Origin: Algoriphagus iocasae
GTDB taxonomy: Bacteria > Bacteroidota > Bacteroidia > Cytophagales > Cyclobacteriaceae
Reading direction: 5' to 3'
DNA length: 64,000 nt
Assembly: GCF_014206875.1 (NCBI RefSeq)
Contig: NZ_JACIJO010000003.1
Coordinates: forward strand, 412,066 to 476,065
Shown: positions 41,106 to 49,842 of the stretch, in pieces
Position numbering within the stretch: position 1 is the stretch's first letter
How the letters are laid out: each line of letters begins with the position of its first letter
Notes under the pieces: model-generated
What the model was told of the DNA's origin: nothing
The model's database searches: none
What the model saw: only the letters and a program-made list of their open reading frames with translations
Position numbers and translations under genes: made by a program

Positions 41106-43714
41106 TGGAACTGAAGCCCTACCAACAAGAAGTCATCAATGATTTGTCCCAATTCTTGGAGAGCGTGCAAGAAACCAAGGACACAGCCCTGGCATTTCAT
41201 AATTTTTGGTCAGCCCATCCCAAAACGCCATTGATGCCTTTCCCTGGGACAGCCATCGAGCCTTACAAAAATAATGTGCCTCGGGTACCTCATATTTGTC
41301 TAAAAGTACCCACAGCTGGAGGGAAGACTTTTATTGCTTGCAATGCCATCAAGACTATTTTTGATGCCTTTAACTATGACAAGCCAAAAGCTGTGGTATG
41401 GCTGGTCCCCTCCATTACCATTTTGGAACAGACCATCAAAAACCTTAAAGATCCTTCACATCCTTATCGACAAAAAATCAATTCTCACTTTGGAAACAAA
41501 GTTGAGGTTTTTGATAAATCCACCTTGCTCCAGGGTAGCGGATTCAATGCCACCTCGGTGAAGGAGCAATTGAACATCATGGTCTTTAGCTTTGATAGTT
41601 TAAAGGCCAAAAACAAAGAAGACAGAAAGGTTTTTCAGGAAAATGGCAATCTTCAATCCTTTGAGAGTTTACTGAATAAGAATGAGGAGATTACGCTAGG
41701 GACGGTCATTAAATACCTTAATCCGGTGGTTGTTGTAGATGAAAGTCACAATGCAGAAAGCGATCTGAGTGTGGATATGCTAAAGGAAATCAATCCTTGC
41801 TTTATCCTGGACCTGACTGCTACACCTCGTAAAAACAGCAACATCATCAGCTTCATAGATGCACTGGATCTGAAAAAGGAGAATATGGTGAAGCTTCCGG
41901 TGATTGTGTACAATCATCAGGATAAGACTGAAGTGATCAACTCTTCCCTACAGCTCCAGAGACGACTTGAGAAACAGGCACTGGATGAAGAGAAAAACGG
42001 AGGGAAATACATTCGCCCGATTGTGCTTTTTCAAGCCCAACCCCGAAATGCGGATGATAACACAACTTTCGAAAAACTCAAGGAGAAGCTCATCGAGTTG
42101 AAAATTCCCGAGGAGCAAATCAAGATCAAGACGGCCAATCTAAATGAATTGAAGAATATCGACTTGATGAGTCGAGACTGTGAAGTACGATTCATCATTA
42201 CGGTAAATGCGCTTAAAGAAGGGTGGGACTGTCCCTTTGCCTACATTCTGGCTTCTTTGGCAGACAAGAGTTCGGCGGTGGACGTGGAGCAGATTTTGGG
42301 TCGTGTTTTGAGGCAGCCCTACGTCATGAAGCACAAATTCCCCTTGCTCAATGTGAGTTATGTTTTGACCGCCTCTTCCAGATTTTTAGAGACGCTGGAC
42401 AACATTGTAAAGGGGCTGAACAAGGCAGGATTTAGTGACAAAGATTATAAGTTGGCTGATTCTACTGCCGTCGAACCTGCTAGACCGGCAGATCCTTTAC
42501 AACAGCTTACCTTAATTCCATCTCTTGGTGTGACTCAAAATCAGCCGGAATCAGACGAGGATATCACTTCAGATATTGATGTGTCAAGAATTTTAGTTTC
42601 TGACGATTATCCGGAAGTGGAATCGGTGTCTGAAATAGAAAACACGGCGATTGAACAAAATGAAGCTTTTGAAAAAGCAGTCACTGAAATGGAATCCAGT
42701 GGCATTCCAGTTCTGCCCAACGAAATCCAAAAATTGGTGAAAAGATATACGATAAAAGAGGTTTTTAAAGACGAGGTTGAGAAAGTAAATCTCCCTCAGT
42801 TCTATCTCAAGGTGCCTTCCAACGATTTATTCAGCTCAGGCTTAGAAGAGCTTCCTTTAGAAAAGGAAAACTTATTGGAAGGCTTTGCCTTGAGTAAAGC
42901 AGATACCAACATCGCTTTTGACACCATCACTTCGGAGCTTTACAAAGTAGATTTGGATGAGACTAAAAAAGAACATACCCCTACTTTTGTTCGCTTAGAT
43001 GGAGTAGTCAAAGAAAGTGTGATGACCTATCTACTTGATCCAGCCAGAAAGCAGAGTAGGATTAAGAATTTTACAAGGAGGATCATGGATTTGATTGGGA
43101 ACATGTATCCTATCGCTGACAAGGAAATAGAGAAATATATCAACCGGATCTTAGAGGACTTTACTGATGAGCAGTTTTCTGCTTTCGCAAACAATGAATA
43201 CACCTATAAGGATAAGATAAAGCAAAAAATTACTGCGCTTTCTGAATCTTACGCTGAACAAAAGTTCAAAGATTTTTTGGATACCGATAAAGTCTTTATC
43301 AAATCATCCTACTCACTGCCCAAAAGCATTTCGCCTGGGGATACGGCCAAGGATATCACCAAATCCCTTTATGAGAAAGAAGGGAAGATGAATGGATTTG
43401 AAGAGCAGGTAATCAATGAAATCGGAAACATGAGCAATATCGCATTTTGGTCACGCAATATTGACAGAAAAGGCTTCCGGATTAATGGCTTTATAAACCA
43501 CTATCCTGATTTTATCATCCAAACGAAGAGCGGCAAAACCGTTCTTTTGGAGACTAAAGGAGACCATTTGGATGCTGAACAAAAAATCCGATTAGGAGCA
43601 TTTTGGGCAAGTAAAGCGGGAAATAATTTCCGGTATTTTATGGTATATGAAAGGCGTACGGTTGATGGGGCCTACAAGCTTGAGGACTTTCTAAAAATCA
43701 TTAAGGATATATAG
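41105..43714 (+). CDS. res: Type III restriction enzyme subunit (Res), helicase-nuclease
   Basis: An 869-residue SF2 helicase with nuclease. Walker A is 'PTAGGKT' at residues 69-75, and the DEAD-type box is 'VVDESHNAES' near residue 212. Motif VI region 'QILGRVLRQP' lies near 397. The C-terminus has a PD-(D/E)xK nuclease: 'YPDFIIQTKSGKTVLLETKGD' at about 800-820, with the Asp and the ETK triad visible. With Mod it would cut DNA between unmethylated sites. Confidence 0.92.
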   Translation: MELKPYQQEVINDLSQFLESVQETKDTALAFHNFWSAHPKTPLMPFPGTAIEPYKNNVPRVPHICLKVPTAGGKTFIACNAIKTIFDAFNYDKPKAVVWLVPSITILEQTIKNLKDPSHPYRQKINSHFGNKVEVFDKSTLLQGSGFNATSVKEQLNIMVFSFDSLKAKNKEDRKVFQENGNLQSFESLLNKNEEITLGTVIKYLNPVVVVDESHNAESDLSVDMLKEINPCFILDLTATPRKNSNIISFIDALDLKKENMVKLPVIVYNHQDKTEVINSSLQLQRRLEKQALDEEKNGGKYIRPIVLFQAQPRNADDNTTFEKLKEKLIELKIPEEQIKIKTANLNELKNIDLMSRDCEVRFIITVNALKEGWDCPFAYILASLADKSSAVDVEQILGRVLRQPYVMKHKFPLLNVSYVLTASSRFLETLDNIVKGLNKAGFSDKDYKLADSTAVEPARPADPLQQLTLIPSLGVTQNQPESDEDITSDIDVSRILVSDDYPEVESVSEIENTAIEQNEAFEKAVTEMESSGIPVLPNEIQKLVKRYTIKEVFKDEVEKVNLPQFYLKVPSNDLFSSGLEELPLEKENLLEGFALSKADTNIAFDTITSELYKVDLDETKKEHTPTFVRLDGVVKESVMTYLLDPARKQSRIKNFTRRIMDLIGNMYPIADKEIEKYINRILEDFTDEQFSAFANNEYTYKDKIKQKITALSESYAEQKFKDFLDTDKVFIKSSYSLPKSISPGDTAKDITKSLYEKEGKMNGFEEQVINEIGNMSNIAFWSRNIDRKGFRINGFINHYPDFIIQTKSGKTVLLETKGDHLDAEQKIRLGAFWASKAGNNFRYFMVYERRTVDGAYKLEDFLKIIKDI

Positions 43715-43798
43715 GCAAAGTCCCTAAAAGCCGAGTCCTAGACTTCGTGGACAAATTCCAATACCAGCGAATTTTCTAAGTATTGGTCGGACGGTTAA

Positions 43799-43841
43799 GT
43801 CGATGAAGGAGATTGATGGGGCGGGTAACGATTTGGTATAA
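43799..43841 (+). pseudogene. Coding remnant 1, C-terminal 'KEIDG' segment
   Basis: Within the 166-base gap after res, a frame ends 'VKSMKEIDGAGNDLV' at a stop at 43839-43841. It resembles the C-terminus of remnant 2 at 44470-44535 (20-21 bases with few mismatches). No gene start belongs to it. It is read as the end of a lost gene. Confidence 0.35.
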
Positions 43842-43880
43842 AGTAGATATGAATAAATAGGGAAGCAATTATAAATAAAT

Positions 43881-44396
43881 ATGAAAAAGCTCATTTTCTT
43901 TTGGCTGTCATTTTCCTGTCTTTCAGCCCATGCCCAAGAAAGATTTTCAAACGTACAGTTTCAAGGCTCGAAGAAGCAGATTTTAGAAGCTTTTGAAAAA
44001 AACGTTTATGTCTCTGGGAAACTAACTTCAGGAGAAACAATAAAATCTACTTGCTCTGGAGGATCATGTTCTATAGTAATCGAATATAATGGTAAATCCA
44101 TTGAACAACCCGTTGGGGATGATATTTCCCATTTAACAATTTACGAGTATGACTTTTCAGGTGATGGGGATTCTGAGATTGTTGTGGTGAACGATTTTAT
44201 GGACACTTCTTTCCTTTTTGTATTTAGTTATTCAAAGGGGTTGATTCAGAAAACATTTCAATATGAATTATCATATTATAAAACGGAGATAAAGAAGGAT
44301 TATATTATCTATTACCTGCCGAGTGGACCTGAAAACATTTGGCACTATTATCAAGGAGGTTTCTGGGAATTGAATCCAATGGAAATTGAGTGGTAG
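43881..44396 (+). CDS. Secreted protein of unknown function
   Basis: A 171-residue protein with signal peptide ending near 'LSAHAQ'. The mature part has two cysteines close together ('STCSGGSCS'), which could form a disulfide, and an acidic turn 'DFSGDGDSEIVVVND' like a calcium-binding FG-GAP/EF-type loop. The family is not recognised. It stands alone between two related coding remnants. Confidence 0.55.
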   Translation: MKKLIFFWLSFSCLSAHAQERFSNVQFQGSKKQILEAFEKNVYVSGKLTSGETIKSTCSGGSCSIVIEYNGKSIEQPVGDDISHLTIYEYDFSGDGDSEIVVVNDFMDTSFLFVFSYSKGLIQKTFQYELSYYKTEIKKDYIIYYLPSGPENIWHYYQGGFWELNPMEIEW

Positions 44397-44469
44397 CCTT
44401 TCAAGGTAATTAAGGCCCAAAGTCCGATGCCTCGATTTCAAAAACATCATTCATTATTAAATAATTATC

Positions 44470-44535
44470 AAAGCCATTACCGAGATGGATAGTACGTTGA
44501 AGGAAATTGATGGAGTTAAAAATTTACCAATATGA
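44470..44535 (+). pseudogene. Coding remnant 2, C-terminal 'KEIDG' segment
   Basis: A frame reading 'KAITEMDSTLKEIDGVKNLPI' ends with a TGA that overlaps the ATG of the next gene (ATGA). It resembles remnant 1. A lost upstream gene that was once coupled to the channel gene would explain it. Confidence 0.35.
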
Positions 44536-45713
44536 ATAGAAATCAAATTCAAAGAATTTTAAAGAAAAATGGCCTTCAAGGAGATTCTTTGGTTGATGTT
44601 TGGTACTCAGATCATTCGAAAGCAAGAGATCTTTTGGATAGAATAATTCCTGGATATGGCCAAAAAATCGAGAAGCAGATTAGATGGGAGACTGAACCCG
44701 GGATAAAGGCGCTAGAAATAATCAAATCAAAAATTAATATTCTTCAAAAAGAAACAGCTGCTCAAAATTCTGAAAGAGTTCGAAGTGGAGATTATCAAAT
44801 AGAAAAAACTATAATCGATTTTAATCAAATTTTAATTGATGGAATTTCCATAAGTCAATTTATGTATACCAACATTCCTCATACCTACAGTACTGGAGGT
44901 TGGATGGATTTATTAGGTATACCATTGAAATGGATTCGATTGCAAAATTGCATAATACGGAATGCTCAACTTTCTTGTGGGATATTTAATAATTCTGAAT
45001 TTTATAATGTCGAGTTTCTGAACTGTAATCTTAATGATTGCTCATTTAAAAACTGTAGAATTGGCTTCATTAGATTTGGAGATCAATCTGGCTCTTTCAC
45101 AAATGCTGATTTGAATAATGCTTTTGTAAATGCTATAGATTTTTCATCTAAGATGTGGGGAGGGGCAAAAATTAATGAGATCTCGTATTTTGGTTTATTG
45201 AAAATCTCAATTTTCGGAGAAAATAGTTTTAGTAAATACAATAACTATACTTCATTTTCTGCCTGTAATGTGTCAGTAGATAGCGAGCAAGAACCATATA
45301 AGGAATTATCCGAATATGTTATATGGTTTCAAAATACAATTAGTAAATTTTCAAAAATCTCAAGTGAACCTAGAATTTTTCCTCGGGAATTACACAGAAT
45401 GAAAAATGTTTTACTGGCATTTTCAACAAAAAATTGGAGTTCTATTTCTGCTATTTTCTTTTCTGCTGCATTGATAGTTTTAACTTTTTCTTTTTCATTT
45501 CTTTTTTTGAAAGAAAATTTCTTGAATATTTCTAGTTTTGGCGATTCAATTAATTTTAGTGTCCAAATTTTTACTGGTCTAGGTTATGCTGATATTAAGC
45601 CTGATCTAACAAAAGGTTCCTTAGGGAACACAATTGTTTCAATAGAAAATATAGTTGGATATATTTGGATTTCACTTACTCTTGTGGTTATCGGAAGGAA
45701 GATTTTAAAATAG
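44532..45713 (+). CDS. Pentapeptide-repeat protein fused to a two-helix ion-channel-like domain
   Basis: A 393-residue protein. Residues 135-205 have A(D/N)LXX-like pentapeptide repeats ('NCIIRNAQLSCGIFNNSEF', 'CNLNDCSFKNCRI', 'NADLNNAFVNAIDF'). Two hydrophobic helices at about 305-326 and 370-387 flank a pore-like loop with 'TGLGYADI' at 348-355, similar to the TxGYGD filter of potassium channels but with A replacing G before D. This is an Ion_trans_2-like arrangement. A membrane pore with a sensor domain in a defence island suggests an abortive-infection effector; this is inference. The gene is AT-rich compared with the metal genes. Confidence 0.7.
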   Translation: MNRNQIQRILKKNGLQGDSLVDVWYSDHSKARDLLDRIIPGYGQKIEKQIRWETEPGIKALEIIKSKINILQKETAAQNSERVRSGDYQIEKTIIDFNQILIDGISISQFMYTNIPHTYSTGGWMDLLGIPLKWIRLQNCIIRNAQLSCGIFNNSEFYNVEFLNCNLNDCSFKNCRIGFIRFGDQSGSFTNADLNNAFVNAIDFSSKMWGGAKINEISYFGLLKISIFGENSFSKYNNYTSFSACNVSVDSEQEPYKELSEYVIWFQNTISKFSKISSEPRIFPRELHRMKNVLLAFSTKNWSSISAIFFSAALIVLTFSFSFLFLKENFLNISSFGDSINFSVQIFTGLGYADIKPDLTKGSLGNTIVSIENIVGYIWISLTLVVIGRKILK

Positions 45714-45801
45714 AGAGCTATATTAATAAGAAAAATTAAGATTGGATTTGGGATTTAATTTGGGAATCTTGAAGAAATGAAACTCTTTTTGGAAATCAGT
45801 T

Positions 45802-46167
45802 TCATTTTTCTTTCATTCTTAATTGAATCCCCTCCATTTGAAAGTATTTCGTTAGTCCGATACCTAGACCAATCCCGCCTAGAACCCCTAAAAATGTAAG
45901 ACCTTTATTTAGAATATTATCTTCTTCAAGATTCATTTTTTCCTGAATCATTATTATAAGGCTGATTGAGAAAACAAAAATTGATATTCCAAAAAGCCAT
46001 TTTGTCCAGAAAATTAGTGGTTGTATTCTCGAATTGAATATATTGTTCTCAGCAAGAGTTTTTGATTCATCATCAATATATTTTTTAGTGGTATCATATT
46101 TTAGATTGACTTTTCTCCAAAGAAAAGAAAATATAAGCGTACATAGAAACGATATTAAATAGCCCAT
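45802..46167 (-). CDS. Small membrane protein of unknown function
   Basis: A 121-residue protein with hydrophobic helices at about residues 1-17, 52-73 and 88-106, and a basic last segment. No family is recognised. It is convergent with the channel-like gene, 88 bases apart, and lies close to the left copy of the 196-bp repeat. It may be a partner or immunity protein, but there is no direct evidence. Confidence 0.5.
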   Translation of the reverse strand: MGYLISFLCTLIFSFLWRKVNLKYDTTKKYIDDESKTLAENNIFNSRIQPLIFWTKWLFGISIFVFSISLIIMIQEKMNLEEDNILNKGLTFLGVLGGIGLGIGLTKYFQMEGIQLRMKEK

Positions 46168-46500
46168 TTTGAGAATATTATTTAGTGATGTAATTTCGAT
46201 TAGTGGTTTTTGACCTATTATTAAATTAATAATACCCCTTTATCTTTTAAAATGCAATTCCTTATTCTTCCTTTTGCTTACGATTTCGAGGATGAAATCA
46301 ACTTTGGATTAAATTCTTTTCTATTTCTGAAAAAAGAAGAAAAGTTTCAAAGTACTCGGTAATCTCTGTGAAGGGAGGCATTTGCTTTTGAATTTTTTCA
46401 AGAATTGTGCCTGAAATCCACCGTATCATTCTATTGCTAAATCTACAATTATTTCCAAGAAGAGAATTTACATTGCTTAAAAGCAGTCTAGGATAGCTCA

Positions 46501-46696
46501 ATTCCCCCCGTTTCGCCCACTCCTTTCGTTCCGATTCATTCGTGCCATTTTCCAAATGACAGCTCTTTTCTCTCCACTCTAGGAAAGGGCTTTCACTCCC
46601 CACGGCTACCGCTTCATTCCACTTACCCTTCTCCCGAGTCCCGGCAAGCCTGGGACTCGGGAAGGCCGTTTTGTGAAGCCGTAGCATGAGCCTCCT
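46501..46696 (+). repeat. 196-bp direct repeat, left copy, at the metal-island border
   Basis: Aligns without gaps to 60861-61056 with 17 mismatches by eye (about 91% identity), mostly transitions. The pair flanks the metal genes. Contains a 10-bp hairpin (cccgagtccc/gggactcggg) that is partly decayed in the other copy. Confidence 0.9.
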
Positions 46697-46836
46697 CCCC
46701 AAGTGCAAGCGATTAACCAATAAAGCCGTCAAGTTATCGGACAGATAACTGCGCACCATCAAAACAACTGACTGTCACACAAGAACCTGGGAAAAATTCT
46801 ACTCAGAAAATAAAGTTTTTATCATAAAAGATATAT

Positions 46837-46852
46837 GTTAGATCAGTCTAAC
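46837..46852. promoter_or_regulatory. Inverted repeat before the di-haem oxidoreductase gene
   Basis: Sequence gttagatcagtctaac has 6-bp arms around tcag and lies 31 bases before the start codon, a position suited to an operator. The regulator is unknown. Confidence 0.45.
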
Positions 46853-46883
46853 CTATTACTTTTACCATTCTAATAATAAGAAT

Positions 46884-48068
46884 GTGAAGAAGCTGATTCT
46901 GATACTACTAGGCTGTCTGGCCTTCGCCTGTGAAAATATCATTCCCGAGCCACCGGCAGTGGATGAAATTCTAGACGGCCCAATTGATGGGCTAAACTCA
47001 AGCGAGCAAGCCCGATTTCTGGCCGGGGATTTTGCCTTCAATGATGAGGTATTTTCCTCCGGAACAGGTCTGGGGCCTACATTTGTGGCTACTTCCTGTG
47101 GTAGTTGCCATGCTGGTGATGGAAAAGGCCATCCGTTTACTACACTGACACGCTTTGGTCAGACGGCTCCAAATACGCCTCCCAACCTGCTTATCGGAGG
47201 TCCTCAACTCCAAAATAGAGCTATACCAGGATACACACCGGAAATACTTCCGGAAGGAACACCATTTATGAAGCTAACCCCACCTGCCGTCACGGGCTTG
47301 GGTTTGCTGTCAGCCCTTACAGATGAGCAGATCCTGACTAATGCAGACCCTTATGATCTTGATGGAGACGGAATTTCCGGGGTGCCCAACTATGTAAATC
47401 CTCCCGCTTATTTTGTTCCTAAGTGGTTTCATCAAGATGCAAATGGGCGCTATATGGGGCGCTTTGGCAAAAAGGCAGCTACCATCGATCTGCTCCAGCA
47501 GACCGTATCAGCGTACAACCAGGACATGGGCATCACTTCTACATTTGAACCAGTTGACCCTTTTTCAGGATTGGAAGTGGATCAGGAAGTGAGCGACCAG
47601 ACCGTCAGGGATGTGGTTTTTTACCTCCGTACACTAAAAACACCTATCCAGCGCTCACAAAATGACCAACAAATAATTCAGGGTAAGACTTTGTTTTCCC
47701 AAATCCAATGTGGGGATTGCCACACCCCAGAATGGACCACCCCAACCTCTGATATTGTAGCTTTGTCCAATAAAACCTTTTTTCCCTATACAGACCTGTT
47801 GTTGCATGATATGGGGCCGGGATTGGATGACGGTGTAACCGAAGGCTCTGCTGAAACTTTCGAATGGCGGACACCTCCCCTTTGGGGTTTGGGTCTTTCT
47901 CCAAATTCCCAAGGAGGCAGCTACTTTCTCATGCACGATGGCCGGGCCAGCAGCATTGAGGAGGCAATTTTACTGCACGGAGGTGAGGCAAATAGCAGCC
48001 GTACCAAGTTTGAGTCGCTATCTGCCGAAGATAGAACTGCTTTGATCCGTTTTCTTGAATCCTTATAA
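46884..48068 (+). CDS. Di-haem oxidoreductase-like c-type cytochrome lipoprotein
   Basis: A 394-residue exported haem protein with GTG start. The lipobox ends at Cys16 ('LAFAC'). Two haem-binding motifs are visible, 'SCGSCH' (Cys72, Cys75, His76) and 'QCGDCH' near residue 273. The region around 'DLDGDGISGVPNYV' is typical of DUF1111/di-haem oxidoreductase (thiol oxidoreductase-like) proteins. It probably receives electrons in the periplasm. It heads a three-gene run with a Rieske protein and a porin, 12 bases before the former. Confidence 0.85.
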   Translation: MKKLILILLGCLAFACENIIPEPPAVDEILDGPIDGLNSSEQARFLAGDFAFNDEVFSSGTGLGPTFVATSCGSCHAGDGKGHPFTTLTRFGQTAPNTPPNLLIGGPQLQNRAIPGYTPEILPEGTPFMKLTPPAVTGLGLLSALTDEQILTNADPYDLDGDGISGVPNYVNPPAYFVPKWFHQDANGRYMGRFGKKAATIDLLQQTVSAYNQDMGITSTFEPVDPFSGLEVDQEVSDQTVRDVVFYLRTLKTPIQRSQNDQQIIQGKTLFSQIQCGDCHTPEWTTPTSDIVALSNKTFFPYTDLLLHDMGPGLDDGVTEGSAETFEWRTPPLWGLGLSPNSQGGSYFLMHDGRASSIEEAILLHGGEANSSRTKFESLSAEDRTALIRFLESL

Positions 48069-48080
48069 TCTTCCAAATCC

Positions 48081-48521
48081 ATGAATAGAAATGAGTTTAT
48101 CAAAACCTGTGGATGGGGGTGCTTTGGCATCATGACGGGAATTTCCGGCTTAACATCCTGTGCGGGCACCAGGTATTTTCAGGCTAGCCTTGAAGGGGAT
48201 TATATGATTGTTCCGCTGGATGCATTCGTGAATTCGAAGGATGATCAATCCAGCTTCCGGCCAAGTGTGATAGCGCATCACGAATCACTTCAATATCCGA
48301 TTGCGGTTTTCCGGCTGTCTGAAACAGAATACCAAGCCTTATGGATGCGGTGCACCCATCAAGGCACAGAACTTCAGGTTTTTGGCGACAGGCTCCAATG
48401 CCCGGCCCATGGTAGTGAATTCACCAATACCGGTATGGTGCAAAACGGCCCGGCAGACGACCCCTTGCGAACCTTTCCGGTTCGGATTGAAGCAAACACC
48501 TTGAAGATCGACTTGAAATGA
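48081..48521 (+). CDS. Rieske [2Fe-2S] lipoprotein
   Basis: A 146-residue protein. The N-terminus is a lipoprotein-like signal with Cys27 in 'GLTSC'. The cluster ligands are 'CTH' (Cys91, His93) and 'CPAH' (Cys107, His110), as in QcrA and arsenite-oxidase small-subunit-like proteins. It would pass electrons between a membrane donor and the di-haem protein. The catalytic partner of an arsenite oxidase is not present nearby. Its stop overlaps the porin start by ATGA. Confidence 0.88.
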   Translation: MNRNEFIKTCGWGCFGIMTGISGLTSCAGTRYFQASLEGDYMIVPLDAFVNSKDDQSSFRPSVIAHHESLQYPIAVFRLSETEYQALWMRCTHQGTELQVFGDRLQCPAHGSEFTNTGMVQNGPADDPLRTFPVRIEANTLKIDLK

Positions 48522-49744
48522 AAAAATATTTATTCCTTCCAGTCTTCTTGTTTGCCTTGGTTGCAAATGCCCAGATTGACAGTACGCTGTTAAAAAGAGT
48601 ACCAGTCGATACTTCATATACCAGAGCCATGAACATGGATGCAGTGTACAACCGTCCTTTTCTTCAGATAGGGAATTTACCGGCTTCCATTGGCGGGTAC
48701 GTAGAGGCCGATTATCAATACATGGGCCAAGATGGGATCACTGAGGGCCACAGTTTTCGTATCCCCCGCTTTACGCTCTTTGTCGCCTCTTCGATTCACA
48801 GGAAAATCAAGTTCCTCTCTGAGATTGAGTTGGAGGAAGGTGGAAAACAAATATCCATCGAATTTGCTGCATTGGATTTAACTTTTCATCCACTACTAAA
48901 CCTCCGAGGTGGAGTGGTAATGAATCCCATCGGGGCATTCAACCAAAATCATGACGGTCCAAAATGGGAATTTGTGGATCGGCCAATTGCCATGACAGAA
49001 ATGCTGCCAGCCACCTGGAGCAATGTCGGATTTGGTCTGTATGGTAAATATTATTCAAAGGCCTGGGCTTTTGGGTATGAAGCTTACCTGACCAATGGCT
49101 TCGACAACAGTATCATCAGCAATAATCAAAACAAAACTTTCCTCCCGGCAGCAAAAGAAAATGCCCTGCGCTTTGAGGAAAGCAGTAATGGGCAACCCTT
49201 GTTTACGGGCAAAATAGCAGTCAGAAACAACAAGGTGGGAGAAATAGGACTTTCCTACATGGGGGGGATTTATAACCGATTTGAGGAAGATGGTCTCGTT
49301 TTGGATGCCAAAAGACGCCTGGACGTATTAGCGGTGGATTTCAATACTACCATTTCGGCAACAAAGACTTATTTGGTTGGCGAATGGGCCTGGGTACTGG
49401 TTGATGTACCGGAGACTTATAGTCAGCAATATGGTGAACGGCAAAAGGGAGGGTTCGTAGACATTGTACAACCTATCCTGAGAGGAAAACTGGCAGGTTT
49501 TGATAAAGCAGTGTTCAGTCTGGCCTGCCGACTGGAATATGTGGACTGGAACGTGGGAAGTTTCGAGGAAACCGGAGGAAATATTTCTGATGATTTGTGG
49601 GCAGTAGTTCCGGCAATCAGTTTCAGGCCGGTATCACAAACCGTCATCCGACTTAACTACCGGTACATGCAACAACAGGATATCTTGGGAAATCCACCGG
49701 CTAAAATCGGGGGAGTGCAATTTGGGTTATCAAGCTACTTTTAA
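48518..49744 (+). CDS. Outer-membrane porin (phosphate-selective porin-like)
   Basis: A 408-residue protein with signal peptide ending near 'LVANAQ' and a beta-barrel pattern of alternating residues ending in an aromatic ('GLSSYF'). The stretch 'SFRIPRFTLFVASSIHRKIKF' and 'VVMNPIGAFNQNHDGPKWEF' fit OprP/OprO-like porins and related outer-membrane proteins of Bacteroidetes. It is coupled to the Rieske gene. The solute is unknown. Confidence 0.75.
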   Translation: MKKYLFLPVFLFALVANAQIDSTLLKRVPVDTSYTRAMNMDAVYNRPFLQIGNLPASIGGYVEADYQYMGQDGITEGHSFRIPRFTLFVASSIHRKIKFLSEIELEEGGKQISIEFAALDLTFHPLLNLRGGVVMNPIGAFNQNHDGPKWEFVDRPIAMTEMLPATWSNVGFGLYGKYYSKAWAFGYEAYLTNGFDNSIISNNQNKTFLPAAKENALRFEESSNGQPLFTGKIAVRNNKVGEIGLSYMGGIYNRFEEDGLVLDAKRRLDVLAVDFNTTISATKTYLVGEWAWVLVDVPETYSQQYGERQKGGFVDIVQPILRGKLAGFDKAVFSLACRLEYVDWNVGSFEETGGNISDDLWAVVPAISFRPVSQTVIRLNYRYMQQQDILGNPPAKIGGVQFGLSSYF

Positions 49745-49774
49745 CTGCATTGTATTCCAAAGGGGTAATTTCAG

Positions 49775-49832
49775 TATTTAAGGCTTTGCTTAAATAAGTT
49801 CCACTCCATACCTTTGTTAAGCAAATGCTTAA
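49775..49832. promoter_or_regulatory. Two ArsR-type operator-like inverted repeats
   Basis: First site 49775-49796 (tatttaag, 6-base gap, cttaaata). Second site 49817-49832 (ttaagcaaatgcttaa). Both share TTAAG..CTTAA and lie between the porin stop and the ArsR start (49843), as expected for autoregulation by an ArsR/SmtB repressor. Confidence 0.65.
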
Positions 49833-49842
49833 ATACAAAGTT

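Larger units (their letters stand above)
46168..46883. other. 716-bp non-coding stretch at the start of the metal island
   Basis: Contains AT-rich sequence without a supported gene (46168-46500), the left 196-bp repeat (46501-46696) with an internal hairpin (arms 46633-46642 and 46652-46661) and the promoter region of the di-haem oxidoreductase with an inverted repeat at 46837-46852. A 154-codon minus-strand frame crosses the repeat and is not believed to be a gene. Confidence 0.6.

Noticed and set aside
46298-46762. 154-codon minus-strand frame across the left 196-bp repeat
   Set aside because: It runs through a non-coding repeat present twice. The corresponding frame is not kept in the right copy and the product has no recognisable pattern.
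48081-48521. Rieske protein as arsenite oxidase small subunit (AioB)
   Set aside because: No large molybdopterin subunit is encoded nearby and the partner is a di-haem protein, so the arsenite oxidase name is not justified.
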